Assembly (NCBI GenBank): GCA_019115485.1 | Contig: DXDM01000029.1 | Span: 1 to 32,279, forward strand | Reading direction: 5' to 3' | Length of the DNA stretch: 32,279 nucleotides | Origin: Candidatus Barnesiella excrementavium | GTDB taxonomy: Bacteria > Bacteroidota > Bacteroidia > Bacteroidales > Barnesiellaceae | Part shown: piece by piece, positions 15,911-25,399 of the stretch | Position numbering within the stretch: position 1 is the first letter of the stretch | Layout of the letters: every line of letters begins with the position of its first letter | The notes under the pieces: generated by a model | What the model saw: only the letters and a program-made list of their open reading frames with translations | Databases searched by the model: none | What the model was told of the DNA's origin: nothing | Position numbers and translations under genes: made by a program

Positions 15911-18343
15911 TTATTTGATTTCGATGGCATTTTTTACCTTCTCGTCGGTAAGCGCAATCTTCAACACGTCTTCGATATTCTTCACGTAGTGGAAGGTGAG
16001 CCCCTTCAAATAGGTATCCTTAATCTCTTCGATGTCCTTGCGGTTCTCTTCCGAGAGAATGATTTCGCGTATGCCGGCCCGTTTGGCAGCCAGTATCTTC
16101 TCCTTGATACCGCCCACGGGGAGCACTTTGCCCCGCAGGGTAATCTCGCCGGTCATGGCCAGGTGGTCCTTGACCTTGCGTTGGGTGAAGGTCGATGCCA
16201 GCGAAGTGACCATCGTGATACCGGCCGAGGGACCGTCTTTGGGTATGGCTCCTTCGGGCACATGGATATGTACGGCCCACTTGTCGAACACCTCTTCGTT
16301 GATGCCCAGCAGCGAGGCGTGCGACTTGATGTATTGCAGGGCGATGACGGCCGACTCCTTCATCACGTCGCCCAGATTACCCGTGAGGGTGAGTTTCTCG
16401 CCCTTCGATTTGCTCAGGCTTGACTCTACAAAGAGTATCTCGCCGCCCACGGCCGTCCAGGCCAATCCGGTGACGACACCGGCGTAGTCGTTGTTCTCGT
16501 ACTTGTCGCGGGTGTACTCCTGTGCACCCAGATACTCGTGCAGGTCGTCAATCGAGAGGGTGTGGTTATACTCCTTGCCCGAGGCCTTCATGCGGGCAAT
16601 CTTCCGCATGATGCGGGCAATCTTCTTGTCGAGTTCGCGCACGCCCGACTCGCGGGTGTAGCGGTCGACGATAGCAGCCATCACTTTCTTGGGTATCACC
16701 ACGTCGCCCTCTTTCAACCCGTGGTTTTCGAGTTGTTTGGGCACCAGGTGGCGACGGCCTATCTCTACCTTCTCCTCGATGATGTAGCCGCTGATGTCAA
16801 TCAGCTCCATACGGTCGAGCAGAGGTTGCGATATGGTGTTGAGGTTGTTGGCTGTGGCGATGAACAGAATCTTCGACAGGTCGTAGTCGATGTCGATGTA
16901 GTTGTCGTGGAAGGCATTGTTCTGTTCAGGGTCGAGTACTTCGAGCAGAGCCGAAGCCGGGTCGCCCTTGAAGTCGTTGCCAATCTTGTCGATTTCGTCG
17001 AGCACGAATACCGGGTTGGAGCTTTTCGCCTTGATAAGCCCTTGAATGATACGTCCCGGCATGGCGCCGATGTAGGTGCGGCGGTGTCCCCGAATCTCGG
17101 CCTCGTCGTGCAGACCACCCAGCGAGATGCGTATGTACTTGCGGTTCAGCGCCTCGGCGATGGACTTGCCCAGCGAGGTTTTACCCACGCCCGGAGGTCC
17201 GTAGAGGCAGATGATGGGCGATTTCATGTCGCCCCGCAGTTTCAGTACGGCCAGGTGTTCGATAATACGCTCCTTCACTTTTTCGAGACCGTAGTGGTCT
17301 TTGTCAAGTTGTTTCTGTACGTGGCTCAGGTTGAAGTTGTCCTGTGTGTACTCGTTCCACGGCAGTTCGAGCAGTGTGTCGAGATAGGTATATTGCACCG
17401 AAAAGTCGGGCGATTGCGGGTGCAACCGTTCGAGTTTCCGCATCTCTTTCTCAAAGATTTCGGCCGTCTTGGCGTCCCATTTCTTTTTTTCGGCCCGTTC
17501 GCGCAACTCCTGAATATCCTGGTCCTGCATGTTGCCGCCCAGCTCCTCCTGAATGGTGCGGATTTGCTGTTGCAGGAAGTGTTCCCGCTGTTGCTGGTTG
17601 AGGTCCTCGCGTGTCTTCGACTGAATGTCGGCTTTGATTTGCAGCAGCTGAGCCTCCTGGGTAAGCATCTCGTAGAGCTTGTAAAGGCGGTCCTTGATGC
17701 GGCCGATGTTGAGCAGTTCCTGTTTTTGGGCGGCCGTCAGAGGTACGTTGGCACCCAGAAAGTTAATCAGGTAGTGGGCATTGTCGATGTTGCGAATGGC
17801 AAAGATGAGCTCTTTGGCCTGCTCGCCTATATTCTTCAACAGTTCGAAGGTGAGGTCCTTCAAGGCCGATACCAAAGCCTCGAACTCCTTGTCGTCGGCC
17901 TCGGGCATGATTTCGTCTTCGAGCGACACATTGGCGCGCATGTAGGGGAAGGTCTCGGTCACCTCGTCGATTCTGAACCGTTTCATTTTCCCTTGCAGGA
18001 TTACCGTCGTGCTGTCGTCGGGCATTTCGAGTATCTTGATGATTTCGCCCACGACACCCACCTCGTAGAGGTCGTCGCGACCCGGGTCCTCGACCGAGGC
18101 GTCGCGCTGGCATACCACGCCGATGGGGGTATGGTTATTCTGAGCATCTTTGACCAGTTGCAGCGACTTGGTCCGGCCCACGTTCACCGGGATTGCTACG
18201 CCCGGGAACAATACCATGTTGCGCAAGGCGAGTATGGGCAACCCTTTGGTGTCTAACGTCTTGCATTCCGAATCGTTCTGTCCGGATATTTCGGTAAACA
18301 GTGGCATAATCGAAGGTGTATTTTCGTCGTTTTCGCAGATCAT
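15911..18343 (-). CDS. lon: ATP-dependent protease La
   Basis: A cytosolic AAA+ serine protease that degrades misfolded and regulatory proteins. Of 810 residues, an N-terminal substrate-recognition domain starts at [19 protein letters not shown], followed by a coiled-coil segment near 230-290, the AAA+ module with Walker [14 protein letters not shown] and Walker [11 protein letters not shown], and the C-terminal protease domain. The catalytic dyad is S706 in KDGPSAGI and K749, the second Lys of GGIKEKI. The length is near that of other Lon proteins, with a short acidic N-terminal extension of about 34 residues. A promoter is seen about 120 nt upstream; I see no heat-shock operator in the leader. 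Confidence 0.98.
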   Translation of the reverse strand: MICENDENTPSIMPLFTEISGQNDSECKTLDTKGLPILALRNMVLFPGVAIPVNVGRTKSLQLVKDAQNNHTPIGVVCQRDASVEDPGRDDLYEVGVVGEIIKILEMPDDSTTVILQGKMKRFRIDEVTETFPYMRANVSLEDEIMPEADDKEFEALVSALKDLTFELLKNIGEQAKELIFAIRNIDNAHYLINFLGANVPLTAAQKQELLNIGRIKDRLYKLYEMLTQEAQLLQIKADIQSKTREDLNQQQREHFLQQQIRTIQEELGGNMQDQDIQELRERAEKKKWDAKTAEIFEKEMRKLERLHPQSPDFSVQYTYLDTLLELPWNEYTQDNFNLSHVQKQLDKDHYGLEKVKERIIEHLAVLKLRGDMKSPIICLYGPPGVGKTSLGKSIAEALNRKYIRISLGGLHDEAEIRGHRRTYIGAMPGRIIQGLIKAKSSNPVFVLDEIDKIGNDFKGDPASALLEVLDPEQNNAFHDNYIDIDYDLSKILFIATANNLNTISQPLLDRMELIDISGYIIEEKVEIGRRHLVPKQLENHGLKEGDVVIPKKVMAAIVDRYTRESGVRELDKKIARIMRKIARMKASGKEYNHTLSIDDLHEYLGAQEYTRDKYENNDYAGVVTGLAWTAVGGEILFVESSLSKSKGEKLTLTGNLGDVMKESAVIALQYIKSHASLLGINEEVFDKWAVHIHVPEGAIPKDGPSAGITMVTSLASTFTQRKVKDHLAMTGEITLRGKVLPVGGIKEKILAAKRAGIREIILSEENRKDIEEIKDTYLKGLTFHYVKNIEDVLKIALTDEKVKNAIEIK

Positions 18344-18465
18344 AAAAATTTTTCTTATTCTTAGGTGTTTGATTCCGTATGGACATTTTGGCAGGGTGGT
18401 ACCCCTTTCCGGCCAGTATGACCTACCAAATTGTCTTATTCTGTATTATCTTACAACAGGCGTGC

Positions 18466-18497
18466 CAAAGTTACGCAAATAAGGGGGCATTGTCGAA
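18466..18497 (-). promoter_or_regulatory. lon promoter
   Basis: On the minus strand the -7 box TAACTTTG (18466-18473) matches TAnnTTTG, and TTCG (one mismatch to TTTG) lies 20 nt upstream. Predicted start near 18459 gives a leader of about 115 nt. The box lies in the 200-bp divergent gap shared with the methyltransferase gene. Confidence 0.55.
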
Positions 18498-18544
18498 ATT
18501 ATTATGTTTTTTTGTTTATTTTGCACCGCAAACGATGGAACGAT

Positions 18545-19258
18545 ATGGCAAACTCTTATTTCAAGTTCAAGCAATTTACCATCTATCAGGAGCGTGCCGC
18601 CATGCGGGTGGGCACCGATGGGGTGCTGCTGGGGGCCTGGTGCCGGCTGGACGGCGCCGGACGGGTGCTCGATGTGGGTACCGGTACCGGGCTGATTGCC
18701 ATCATGGCGGCTCAGCGCTCGCAGGCCCGTGTCGATGCCGTGGAGCTGGATTTCGGGGCTGCCTGCGACGCCGCTCAGAATGCCGGACTTTCACCATGGA
18801 GCGACCGCATCACGGTCTATGCCGCCGATTTCGTGCAGAGTTACGGCCCGTACACCCGGCCGTTGTATGACCATATCCTTTCCAATCCTCCCTATTTTGT
18901 GCAATCGCTCCTGCCGCCCGACCGCAAGCGCGAGCATGCTCGTCACACCGGGTCGCTCGATTATGAGACCCTGTTTGAGGGGGCGGCTGTGTTGTTGCGC
19001 CCGGACGGACGTTTGTCGCTCATAGCTCCGGCCGATTTGGAAGAGCATCTCGCCTTTGTGGCCCTGTTGCACGGCTTCTATCCGGTGCGCTACACCTATG
19101 TGTCGGGTATTGCCGGCCGGGCTCCCAAGCGGCTGCTGAGCGAGTGGGGCAGGGAGCGGCTGCCTTTGGAGACCGATGCCCTGGCCGTAGAGCGGCGGGG
19201 GGAGGGCTATACTCCCGAGTATGTGGCGCTTACCCGCGATTTCTATTTGAAGATGTAA
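18545..19258 (+). CDS. trmN: tRNA1(Val) (adenine(37)-N6)-methyltransferase
   Basis: Class I SAM-dependent methyltransferase of the YfiC/TrmN6 group, which methylates N6 of A37 in tRNA-Val. The 237-residue frame starts at ATG 18545 with the family N-terminus YFKFKQFTIYQERAAMRVGT; a longer open frame upstream is not family-like. The SAM-binding motif is LDVGTGTGLIAIMAAQ (about 40-55), and the adenine-N6 signature NPPYFVQS is near residue 115. The C-terminal part has the normal family fold. Transcribed divergently from lon; the promoter is not clear. Confidence 0.9.
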   Translation: MANSYFKFKQFTIYQERAAMRVGTDGVLLGAWCRLDGAGRVLDVGTGTGLIAIMAAQRSQARVDAVELDFGAACDAAQNAGLSPWSDRITVYAADFVQSYGPYTRPLYDHILSNPPYFVQSLLPPDRKREHARHTGSLDYETLFEGAAVLLRPDGRLSLIAPADLEEHLAFVALLHGFYPVRYTYVSGIAGRAPKRLLSEWGRERLPLETDALAVERRGEGYTPEYVALTRDFYLKM

Positions 19259-19334
19259 TTCCCGGAACAAATGCACTCTCCCGAGTGTTATAGTTGTAAT
19301 TGATGTGAATATATAAACTTAATTGCAACTTGTT

Positions 19335-19892
19335 ATGGATATTTCAACCATCTATTTCTGGGGGAAGACCAAGTATTGGTGGACCCTGATTGTCGTCGGG
19401 TTACTCATGATTCCCTGCGGACTTTGGCTCTGGACACAACCTGTGTTGGGTTATGAAGTCCTTTCCATGCTGCTGGGGTGGCTGCTGATTCTTTTCGGTA
19501 TCGTGCAGCTCATTGTTTCGAGTAACGTGAAACGGAAGGTAAAAGGGTGGGGCTGGTGGCTCGCTGGTGGAATTATCGACATGCTCATCGGATTTATTCT
19601 GGTCGGTAACCTCTCGTTCAGCGAGACGGTACTGCCTTTCTTCTTTGCCTTTATTTTCCTGTACAAGGGTATTTCCAACCTGACATCGGCTTTCTACCTG
19701 TACTCTACGCACAAATATTGGTGGGTCTATCTCATCAACGCCGTGCTGTTGCTCGTGCTCGGGTTCCTCTTCCTGGCGATGCCTTTCATGGCCTCCTTCT
19801 CGATAGTCTTTTTGTGTGCAGCCGCTTTTATCTATTGGGGCATTACGCTCATACTTTTTGGTTACTCGTTGAGGCCCGGGGTTCAAAAATGA
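19335..19892 (+). CDS. HdeD/DUF308-family membrane protein
   Basis: A 185-residue, very hydrophobic protein with about six predicted membrane helices, from WWTLIVVGLLMIPCGLWLW at the start to IVFLCAAAFIYWGITLILFG at the end. The internally repeated two-by-three helix pattern, with polar turns such as SSNVKRKVKGWGWWL, matches the HdeD-like DUF308 family, linked to acid resistance in enterobacteria; no function is established in Bacteroidales. The ATG at 19335 is preferred to a TTG at 19323. It has its own downstream terminator and lies 76 nt after trmN, so co-transcription is possible. Confidence 0.85.
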   Translation: MDISTIYFWGKTKYWWTLIVVGLLMIPCGLWLWTQPVLGYEVLSMLLGWLLILFGIVQLIVSSNVKRKVKGWGWWLAGGIIDMLIGFILVGNLSFSETVLPFFFAFIFLYKGISNLTSAFYLYSTHKYWWVYLINAVLLLVLGFLFLAMPFMASFSIVFLCAAAFIYWGITLILFGYSLRPGVQK

Positions 19893-19915
19893 CCCGAGTG
19901 ACCACTCGATGAGGC

Positions 19916-19949
19916 AAAGCGCTTTCTTGCAAAGGAAAGCGCTTTTTGT
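19916..19949 (+). terminator. terminator after the HdeD-like gene
   Basis: An 11-bp stem, AAAGCGCTTTC with GAAAGCGCTTT, has an 8-nt loop and is followed by TT then GTT, with U-runs continuing the right arm. It lies 24 nt after the stop codon. Confidence 0.85.
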
Positions 19950-19978
19950 TTAAGTGCGTTAAAACCTTTGGCAAGTAT

Positions 19979-20007
19979 TTTGTATAAGCAGGAAAAGAGT
20001 ATATTTG
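19979..20007 (+). promoter_or_regulatory. promoter of the Ser/Arg-rich protein / FadL-like pair
   Basis: TATATTTG at 20000-20007 matches the -7 consensus; TTTG at 19979-19982 is 17 nt upstream, slightly close. Predicted start near 20014 implies a long leader of about 140 nt. Confidence 0.5.
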
Positions 20008-20077
20008 TAGAAAATTAAGAAACTGGCATGCAGTATTTGTCGGCATTTTAGTTTCTTTAAGTAGAAAGGTTATTAAA

Positions 20078-20104
20078 CTATTCTCCCCCAAGGGAGTCTA
20101 ATAG
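20078..20104 (+). promoter_or_regulatory. hairpin in the long 5' leader
   Basis: CTATTCTCCC pairs with GGGAG and AATAG across a 4-nt loop, with a 3-nt bulge (TCT) on the right arm. It ends 36 nt before the ribosome site, has no U-tract, and so may affect transcript stability or translation and not termination. Confidence 0.35.
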
Positions 20105-20140
20105 GTAAAAATAAATTCGATCAATAGAGTAATACAAACA

Positions 20141-20146
20141 AAGGAG
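20141..20146 (+). promoter_or_regulatory. Shine-Dalgarno site that decides the start at 20155
   Basis: AAGGAG is unusually strong for this phylum. It is 2 nt from the first ATG (20149), too close, and 8 nt from the second ATG (20155), which is ideal; the second is therefore taken as the start. Confidence 0.6.
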
Positions 20147-20154
20147 AAATGGTT

Positions 20155-21600
20155 ATGAAAGGAAAAAAATTTGCCCTGTTGATGATATTGCCGATGCTTG
20201 TGGGCTTTGCCAGGGCAGGCTCGTATGTAATCGAAGACGATATATATTATAATCCCGATGCCAAGCACCCTATCGTGGAGCAGAAGGAGAAAGAGAAGGC
20301 TGCCGAGCAACAGGCCAAGCAGGCTCAGCAAGCACAACCGGCAGCCCCGCAAGAGGCTCAGCCGGCGACTCAGCAGGAGCCGGTGCAGAAGACCTTGGTG
20401 ATGACGACCGACAATCACTTTTTCGATGTCGACGAGTATAACCGTCGCGGCAGCTCGTCGCAGGAGATGACACTCGAACAGGTGGCTGCCAACCAGACCG
20501 AGCCGAATGTAGAGTATAACATTGTCGATGAAAACGGCGACGACGGCTATTATCTGAATGGCTTTAACGGGTCGCAGTCGGACTATGAGTATGCCTTGCG
20601 CATACGCCGGTTCCACAACCCTAAATTTACCATTTCGATAAGCGATCCCTTCTACTCCGACATCTATTTTCTCGACAACAACGACTGGAATGTCTATATC
20701 TCGGACAACTACGCCTGGGTAACCCCCACGTGGACCAATCCCTGGTATTGGGATTACATGTGGTCGCCCTATTCCTATACCAGTTGGTCGTGGCGCTGGA
20801 ACCTGGGGCCTTGGGGCTTCTCGTTCGGCTATGACCCGCTTTACCGCTGGGGCGGTTACTGGGGTGGCTATTGGGACGGTTATTGGAGTGGTTATTGGGG
20901 CTGGAATCGTCCCTATTTCCACCATCACCATTATTACTCTCCCTATTATTATCATCATTACTCTCCCTATTATTATCATCGTCCTCATTATGCCTGGGAT
21001 CGTCCGCAATATACGCCCAACGGCCGTCAACCCAACCGTTACGGAGGCAGCGTAGTCTCGTCGGGCAGTTCGTCGTCGGTCAACGGCCGCCGTGCCACGG
21101 TGGGTACCGCCTCGACTTCGAGTGTAAGCGGACGTCGTGCAGCGAGCAGTGTGACCTCTTCGTCGAGCGGAAGCAGTACGATAAACGGTGTACGCACCAA
21201 CCGGGGTACGGTAATTGGCAACAGCGTCAACTCGACCTCGAACAGCAACCGGGGATATAGTATCGGCAGTGCCGGCACTTCGCGTCGGGGAACCACCTCG
21301 TCGGGGTCGGTATCGGTTCCGTCGAGTTCGCAAAGCCGTCGGCAAACTACAATCAACAGAACGACGCCCTCGCGTAACAGCTACAACTCCAACAGCGTGA
21401 GTACCGGTCGTCGAAGCAGTTCGTCGTCGTATAACCGGGGCACTACCTCGTCGGGACGTTCGTCGAGCTTTTCGAGCGGAGCTTCATCGAGCCGCCGTTC
21501 GTCCGGCAGCTATTCGTCGTCCTCTTCCTCCTCGTCGCGGAGAAGTAGCGGAACCTCCTCGCGTTCCACCAGTAGCGGAGGTCGTGGCGGACGTCGATAA
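20155..21600 (+). CDS. exported low-complexity protein, Trp/Tyr-rich centre and Ser/Arg-rich tail, unknown function
   Basis: A 481-residue protein. Residues 1-21 form a signal peptide ending FARA. Next comes a Gln/Ala/Glu-rich helical stretch (about 40-75), then a folded-looking part with RIRRFHNPKFTISISDPFYS (about 150-170), then an aromatic region with repeated GGYW/DGYW/SGYW and His-Tyr runs such as YYSPYYYHHYSPYYYH (about 195-285). The last 190 residues are almost wholly Ser, Arg, Gly, Thr and Asn, ending in RGGRR. The tail should be disordered and strongly basic. Similar Bacteroides proteins are known only as hypotheticals. It is 30 nt before an outer-membrane FadL-like gene and probably co-transcribed, so an envelope role is inferred. 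Confidence 0.8.
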   Translation: MKGKKFALLMILPMLVGFARAGSYVIEDDIYYNPDAKHPIVEQKEKEKAAEQQAKQAQQAQPAAPQEAQPATQQEPVQKTLVMTTDNHFFDVDEYNRRGSSSQEMTLEQVAANQTEPNVEYNIVDENGDDGYYLNGFNGSQSDYEYALRIRRFHNPKFTISISDPFYSDIYFLDNNDWNVYISDNYAWVTPTWTNPWYWDYMWSPYSYTSWSWRWNLGPWGFSFGYDPLYRWGGYWGGYWDGYWSGYWGWNRPYFHHHHYYSPYYYHHYSPYYYHRPHYAWDRPQYTPNGRQPNRYGGSVVSSGSSSSVNGRRATVGTASTSSVSGRRAASSVTSSSSGSSTINGVRTNRGTVIGNSVNSTSNSNRGYSIGSAGTSRRGTTSSGSVSVPSSSQSRRQTTINRTTPSRNSYNSNSVSTGRRSSSSSYNRGTTSSGRSSSFSSGASSSRRSSGSYSSSSSSSSRRSSGTSSRSTSSGGRGGRR

Positions 21601-21630
21601 ACAGCATGTGAACCATCAAGTGTGAAAGAT

Positions 21631-23265
21631 ATGAAAAGTATAAAATATGTTTTGGCATGGGCTGCTCTTTGTAGCAGCCCGATGCTCTTCGGTCAAGGCG
21701 TTGTCGATGCCTTGAAATACTCTCAACAGGATATAAGGGGAACGGCTCGTTACATGGGTATGGCAGGGGCCTTCGGTGCCTTGGGTGGCGACATTACCAC
21801 CCTGAGTCAGAACCCGGCCGGTATCGGCGTTTACCGCAACTCCGATATTGCCGCCACCATCGACCTCTCCAACCAGGTGAGTTCGGTCAATACGGCCGGA
21901 GTTAAGTCGAGCGACAATAAATTCAAATTCTCGTGCAACAATTTCGGGTTCGTATGGACCGTGCGATTCAACCAGCAGGCTTTGAAAAACCTGAATTTCG
22001 GGTTTGCCTACAACAAGCAGAAATCGTTCGACCGCATCTATAAAACGAGCTATTCGGGTATTACGGGAGCCAGTTCGTTGTCGAGCTATATTGCCGCGCT
22101 TTCCGAGGGTTATTCGGCCAATGCATTTTCAGATGATGGTAGTTCGTACAATCCCTACGACCAAAGTCCGTGGCTGAATGTACTGGGGTATCAATCCTAT
22201 TTAATCAGTCCGAAAAGTACAGCCAATAATACGTGGAGCGGTATTGTAGGTAGCGGTTCTGAGGCTACCGGCGACCTGTATGTGCGCGAAAAAGGCTCTA
22301 TCGACGAGTATAATTTCAATATTGGCGGAAATATATACGATGTATTTTATTGGGGTATCGGGCTTACCGTGACCGATTTCTCATATGATCTTCAAAGCGG
22401 GTATGGCGAAAGTTTGACCAACGGATACCTGCCCGGAGACGAGGGTGTAGTGGTAGCTCCCAATGCCAGCGGCTGGTATCTGATGCAGAACATGTTGCAC
22501 ACCAACGGCTCGGGTGTAAAGGCCAATTTGGGGGTCATCATGCGGGCAACCAACAATTTCAGGTTGGGATTCGCTTTCCATACCCCCAACTATTACAAAA
22601 TGACCGATACCTATATTGCATCGGTGAAATACGATTTTAATCAGAACGGAACTTCGTATAACGATTTGGCCGAGACGCCCAATGGCAGTTACAGCTATGA
22701 ATTTCAGTCGCCCTGGCGCATGATAGCCAGTGCCGCTTATGTGTTTGGGCAGGGTGGTATTTTGAGTTTCGATTATGAGTATACAGCCAGCAGCGGCATG
22801 TCGTTCGACGACCCCTATTCGGTAGATATGTTCTACAATACCAATCGGGAAATTTCCGAAATGCTTTCGCCCGTACACACATTTAAGATAGGTGGCGAAC
22901 TGCGCATTACCCCGCAGTTTAGCGCCCGCTTGGGATATGCCTACCAAACTTCTCCGGTGAAATCGGAGTATCGTTCGGGGCGCGAGATTCCCACGGTGGG
23001 AACATCGACAATCTTTACGCTCGATCGGGAGACCAACTACTTTACGGTAGGACTGGGATATCGTTTTTCCAACGTCTATGTCGATCTCGCCTACATGCAC
23101 CGGTATCGTAGCAGCGATTTGTTCCCCTTCTCGCCGATACCTTCTGATGGAGAGAATCCTTTTAATCCCGAGGAGTTGGAATCACCGTTGTCCATTTCTC
23201 CGCAAGTTTCTACCCTTACCGACCACAACAACTCGTTTGTGTTGACGATGGGGGTGAAATTCTGA
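21631..23265 (+). CDS. outer membrane protein of the OmpP1/FadL/TodX type
   Basis: A 544-residue beta-barrel protein. Residues 1-21 are a signal peptide ending MLFGQ. The family signature follows: ARYMGMAGAFGALGGDITTL and SQNPAGIGVYRNSDIA, as in FadL-like transporters that pass hydrophobic molecules across the outer membrane. The sequence alternates like barrel strands and ends with NSFVLTMGVKF, a terminal aromatic residue as expected for assembly by Bam. In Bacteroidales such genes are often labelled hemin receptor, without proof. A GTG at 21622 also opens the frame; the ATG at 21631 is preferred. Substrate unknown; the low-complexity gene just upstream may be a partner. Confidence 0.88.
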   Translation: MKSIKYVLAWAALCSSPMLFGQGVVDALKYSQQDIRGTARYMGMAGAFGALGGDITTLSQNPAGIGVYRNSDIAATIDLSNQVSSVNTAGVKSSDNKFKFSCNNFGFVWTVRFNQQALKNLNFGFAYNKQKSFDRIYKTSYSGITGASSLSSYIAALSEGYSANAFSDDGSSYNPYDQSPWLNVLGYQSYLISPKSTANNTWSGIVGSGSEATGDLYVREKGSIDEYNFNIGGNIYDVFYWGIGLTVTDFSYDLQSGYGESLTNGYLPGDEGVVVAPNASGWYLMQNMLHTNGSGVKANLGVIMRATNNFRLGFAFHTPNYYKMTDTYIASVKYDFNQNGTSYNDLAETPNGSYSYEFQSPWRMIASAAYVFGQGGILSFDYEYTASSGMSFDDPYSVDMFYNTNREISEMLSPVHTFKIGGELRITPQFSARLGYAYQTSPVKSEYRSGREIPTVGTSTIFTLDRETNYFTVGLGYRFSNVYVDLAYMHRYRSSDLFPFSPIPSDGENPFNPEELESPLSISPQVSTLTDHNNSFVLTMGVKF

Positions 23266-23292
23266 CCTATATAGATTTATATTTTCGGGAGA

Positions 23293-23327
23293 GAATGGCT
23301 CGATTTAGGGCCGTTCTTTCTTTTTTT
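23293..23327 (+). terminator. terminator after the FadL-like gene
   Basis: GAATGGC pairs with GCCGTTC (one G-T wobble) around a 10-nt loop, followed by TTTCTTTTTTT. It ends the 20155-23265 unit and precedes a fresh promoter. Confidence 0.7.
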
Positions 23328-23339
23328 AAAAGAAATCGT

Positions 23340-23347
23340 TACCTTTG
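23340..23347 (+). promoter_or_regulatory. -7 promoter box of the helicase-AsmA unit
   Basis: TACCTTTG matches TAnnTTTG exactly; predicted start near 23354 gives a leader of about 19 nt before ATG 23373. The T-rich tail of the preceding terminator occupies the -33 region. Confidence 0.55.
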
Positions 23348-23372
23348 GAAAAGCCCGAAAAGCTGCAATTGA

Positions 23373-25394
23373 ATGGACAATAATTTTACGATAGATACAG
23401 GGAACAAGGAGTTTCAAGATGCGTTGAGCCTCATTCGATATACCCACCAGTCGGTCTTCCTCACCGGGAAGGCGGGCACGGGTAAGTCGACCTTCCTGAA
23501 ATATGTGTGCGAGCATGTCAAAAAGAAGCACGTGGTGTTGGCACCCACCGGGGTAGCCGCTATTCACGTGGGGGGCAGTACGATACACTCCTTTTTCAAG
23601 ATGCCTTTTCGTCCCATGCTGCCCGACGACCCTGATTTGAGTCTGGCAGAAGGCCGCATCTACGACCTGCTCAAATACAACAAGAAACAGCGCCAGCTCC
23701 TGCGCGAGGTCGAGTTGATTATTATCGACGAGATTTCGATGGTGCGGGCCGATATGATAGATTTCATCGACCGGGTGTTACGGGTCTACTCGGGCAACAT
23801 GCGCCTGCCGTTCGGAGGCAAGCAGTTGTTGCTGGTGGGCGATGTGTATCAGTTGGAGCCGGTCGTGACGGCCGACATGCGCGACATACTCGGTCGCTTT
23901 TATCCCAATGCCTATTTCTTTTCGGCCCGGGTATTTCGCGAGATGGCCTTGGTTCCCATCGAGTTGCAGACAGTCTATCGCCAGGAGGACGAGCGCTTTG
24001 TGCAACTCTTGGACAAGATACGCAACAATACCGCCACGCGTGAGGAGCTCGATTTGCTCAACAGCCGCTACATCAAGGACTACGAGTGCGACAACAACGA
24101 TTTCTCGATTACGCTGGCCACCCGTCGCGACCAGGTCGACTTTATCAATGAAAACCGGTTGGCCCGTCTGCCGGGCGGGGAGCACACCTTTCGGGGCGAA
24201 ATCAAGGGCGACTTTCCCGAGGGGAGTCTGCCCACCTCGCTCGAACTGGTCATCAAACCGGGTGCGCAGGTCATGTTTATCAAGAACGACCCCGACCGCC
24301 GGTGGGTGAACGGTACGATAGGTATCGTATCCGACATTACGGCCGACGAGAAGATTGAGGTTGTGCTCGAGTCGGGCGAGTTGTACGAGTTGGAGCGTTG
24401 CGTGTGGGAGAACATCAAATACACCTACAACGAGAAGGAGAAAACCATCGAGGAGAATGTGCTGGGAACCTTCGTGCAATATCCCATTCGGTTGGCATGG
24501 GCCATCACCGTGCACAAGAGCCAGGGGCTTACCTTTAACAAGGTGGTCATCGACTTTACCGGCGGAGCCTTTGCCGGCGGGCAAACTTACGTGGCGCTGA
24601 GCCGGTGCAAGTCGTTGGAGGGTATTGTGTTGAAAAAGCCCATCATGCATCGCGATATTTTTGTCAATCCCGATATTGTGCGATTCAGCCGGGAGTTCAA
24701 CAATCCGGCTCTCATCGAGCAGTCGTTGAAGCTGGCTCAGGCCGACCGGCTTTATGCCGATACGGTCAAGGCCTTCGACGAGGGCGATTTCGACCGCATG
24801 TTGCAATCGTTCTTCAAGGCCATTCACACGCGCTACGATATCGAGAAACCCGTAATCCAACGCTATATTCGCCGCAAGTTGAATGTAATCAATCAGTTGC
24901 GTGAGAAGAACCGGGAGTTGCGCCAGGCTCTGGCCGACAAGGATACCGTGTTGCGCAAGTATGCCCGCGAGTATTATCTGTTGGGCAACGAGTGTATTAC
25001 CAAGGCCAAAGATGTGCGGGCAGCACTGGCCAACTTCGATAAGGCGTTGGCGCTCGACCCCACGATGGTCGATGCCTGGGTGCGAAAGGGTATTACGCTC
25101 GAAGACGGTGGTGACGAACACGAATCCATGAGGTGTTATAACGAGGCTGTTCGGTTGAGCCCGTTGAATTTCAAGGCCCTTTATAACCGGGGCCGTTTGC
25201 GCTACAAGCAGGGCGATTACGAAGCGGCGCTTTCCGATTTTGCCAAGGCCGTCAAGCAGAAGCCGGGACATGCCACGGCTCACGACCGGCTGGGCGATAC
25301 CTTTATCAAGCTCGACATGCCCGACATGGCCGCCCGCCATTGGGCTATTGCCGAGGAGCTGCGGGAAGAGAGACAACAGAATAACCAAAAATAG
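23373..25394 (+). CDS. Pif1/RecD-like superfamily 1 helicase with C-terminal TPR domain
   Basis: A 673-residue ATPase. Helicase motifs: Walker A GKAGTGKS (32-39), Ia VLAPTGVAAIHVGG, Walker B IIIDEISMV (near 115-123), motif III GGKQLLLVGDVYQLEPV (near 150), and VI-like ITVHKSQGLTFNKVVIDF with YVALSRCKSLEGIVL (near 375-420). This is the Pif1/RecD2 5'-3' DNA helicase pattern. From about residue 531 a chain of TPR-like repeats (ECITKAKDVRAALANFDKAL, then NEAVRLSPLNFKALYNRG and DYEAALSDFAKAVKQKPG) gives a protein-binding module joined by a coiled-coil segment near 505-530. This fusion is seen in Bacteroidetes relatives, as far as I recall, but its task is unknown. The AsmA gene follows after 5 nt. 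Confidence 0.88.
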   Translation: MDNNFTIDTGNKEFQDALSLIRYTHQSVFLTGKAGTGKSTFLKYVCEHVKKKHVVLAPTGVAAIHVGGSTIHSFFKMPFRPMLPDDPDLSLAEGRIYDLLKYNKKQRQLLREVELIIIDEISMVRADMIDFIDRVLRVYSGNMRLPFGGKQLLLVGDVYQLEPVVTADMRDILGRFYPNAYFFSARVFREMALVPIELQTVYRQEDERFVQLLDKIRNNTATREELDLLNSRYIKDYECDNNDFSITLATRRDQVDFINENRLARLPGGEHTFRGEIKGDFPEGSLPTSLELVIKPGAQVMFIKNDPDRRWVNGTIGIVSDITADEKIEVVLESGELYELERCVWENIKYTYNEKEKTIEENVLGTFVQYPIRLAWAITVHKSQGLTFNKVVIDFTGGAFAGGQTYVALSRCKSLEGIVLKKPIMHRDIFVNPDIVRFSREFNNPALIEQSLKLAQADRLYADTVKAFDEGDFDRMLQSFFKAIHTRYDIEKPVIQRYIRRKLNVINQLREKNRELRQALADKDTVLRKYAREYYLLGNECITKAKDVRAALANFDKALALDPTMVDAWVRKGITLEDGGDEHESMRCYNEAVRLSPLNFKALYNRGRLRYKQGDYEAALSDFAKAVKQKPGHATAHDRLGDTFIKLDMPDMAARHWAIAEELREERQQNNQK

Positions 25395-25399
25395 AGACC

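Noticed and set aside
16538..18256. Very long open frame (572 codons) antisense to lon
   Set aside because: It mirrors lon codon usage in a GC-skewed gene, has no family motif, and lon is certain on the other strand.
20098..21345. 415-codon open frame antisense to the Ser/Arg-rich protein gene
   Set aside because: Its Arg/Thr/Ile-rich composition is the reverse image of the low-complexity gene; the plus strand has promoter, ribosome site and signal peptide.
21055..21600. Short sequence repeats (TCG-rich) as a CRISPR or phase-variable tract
   Set aside because: The repeats are Ser/Arg codon runs of irregular order with mixed TCG, AGC and AGT; no regular spacers and no long simple tract.
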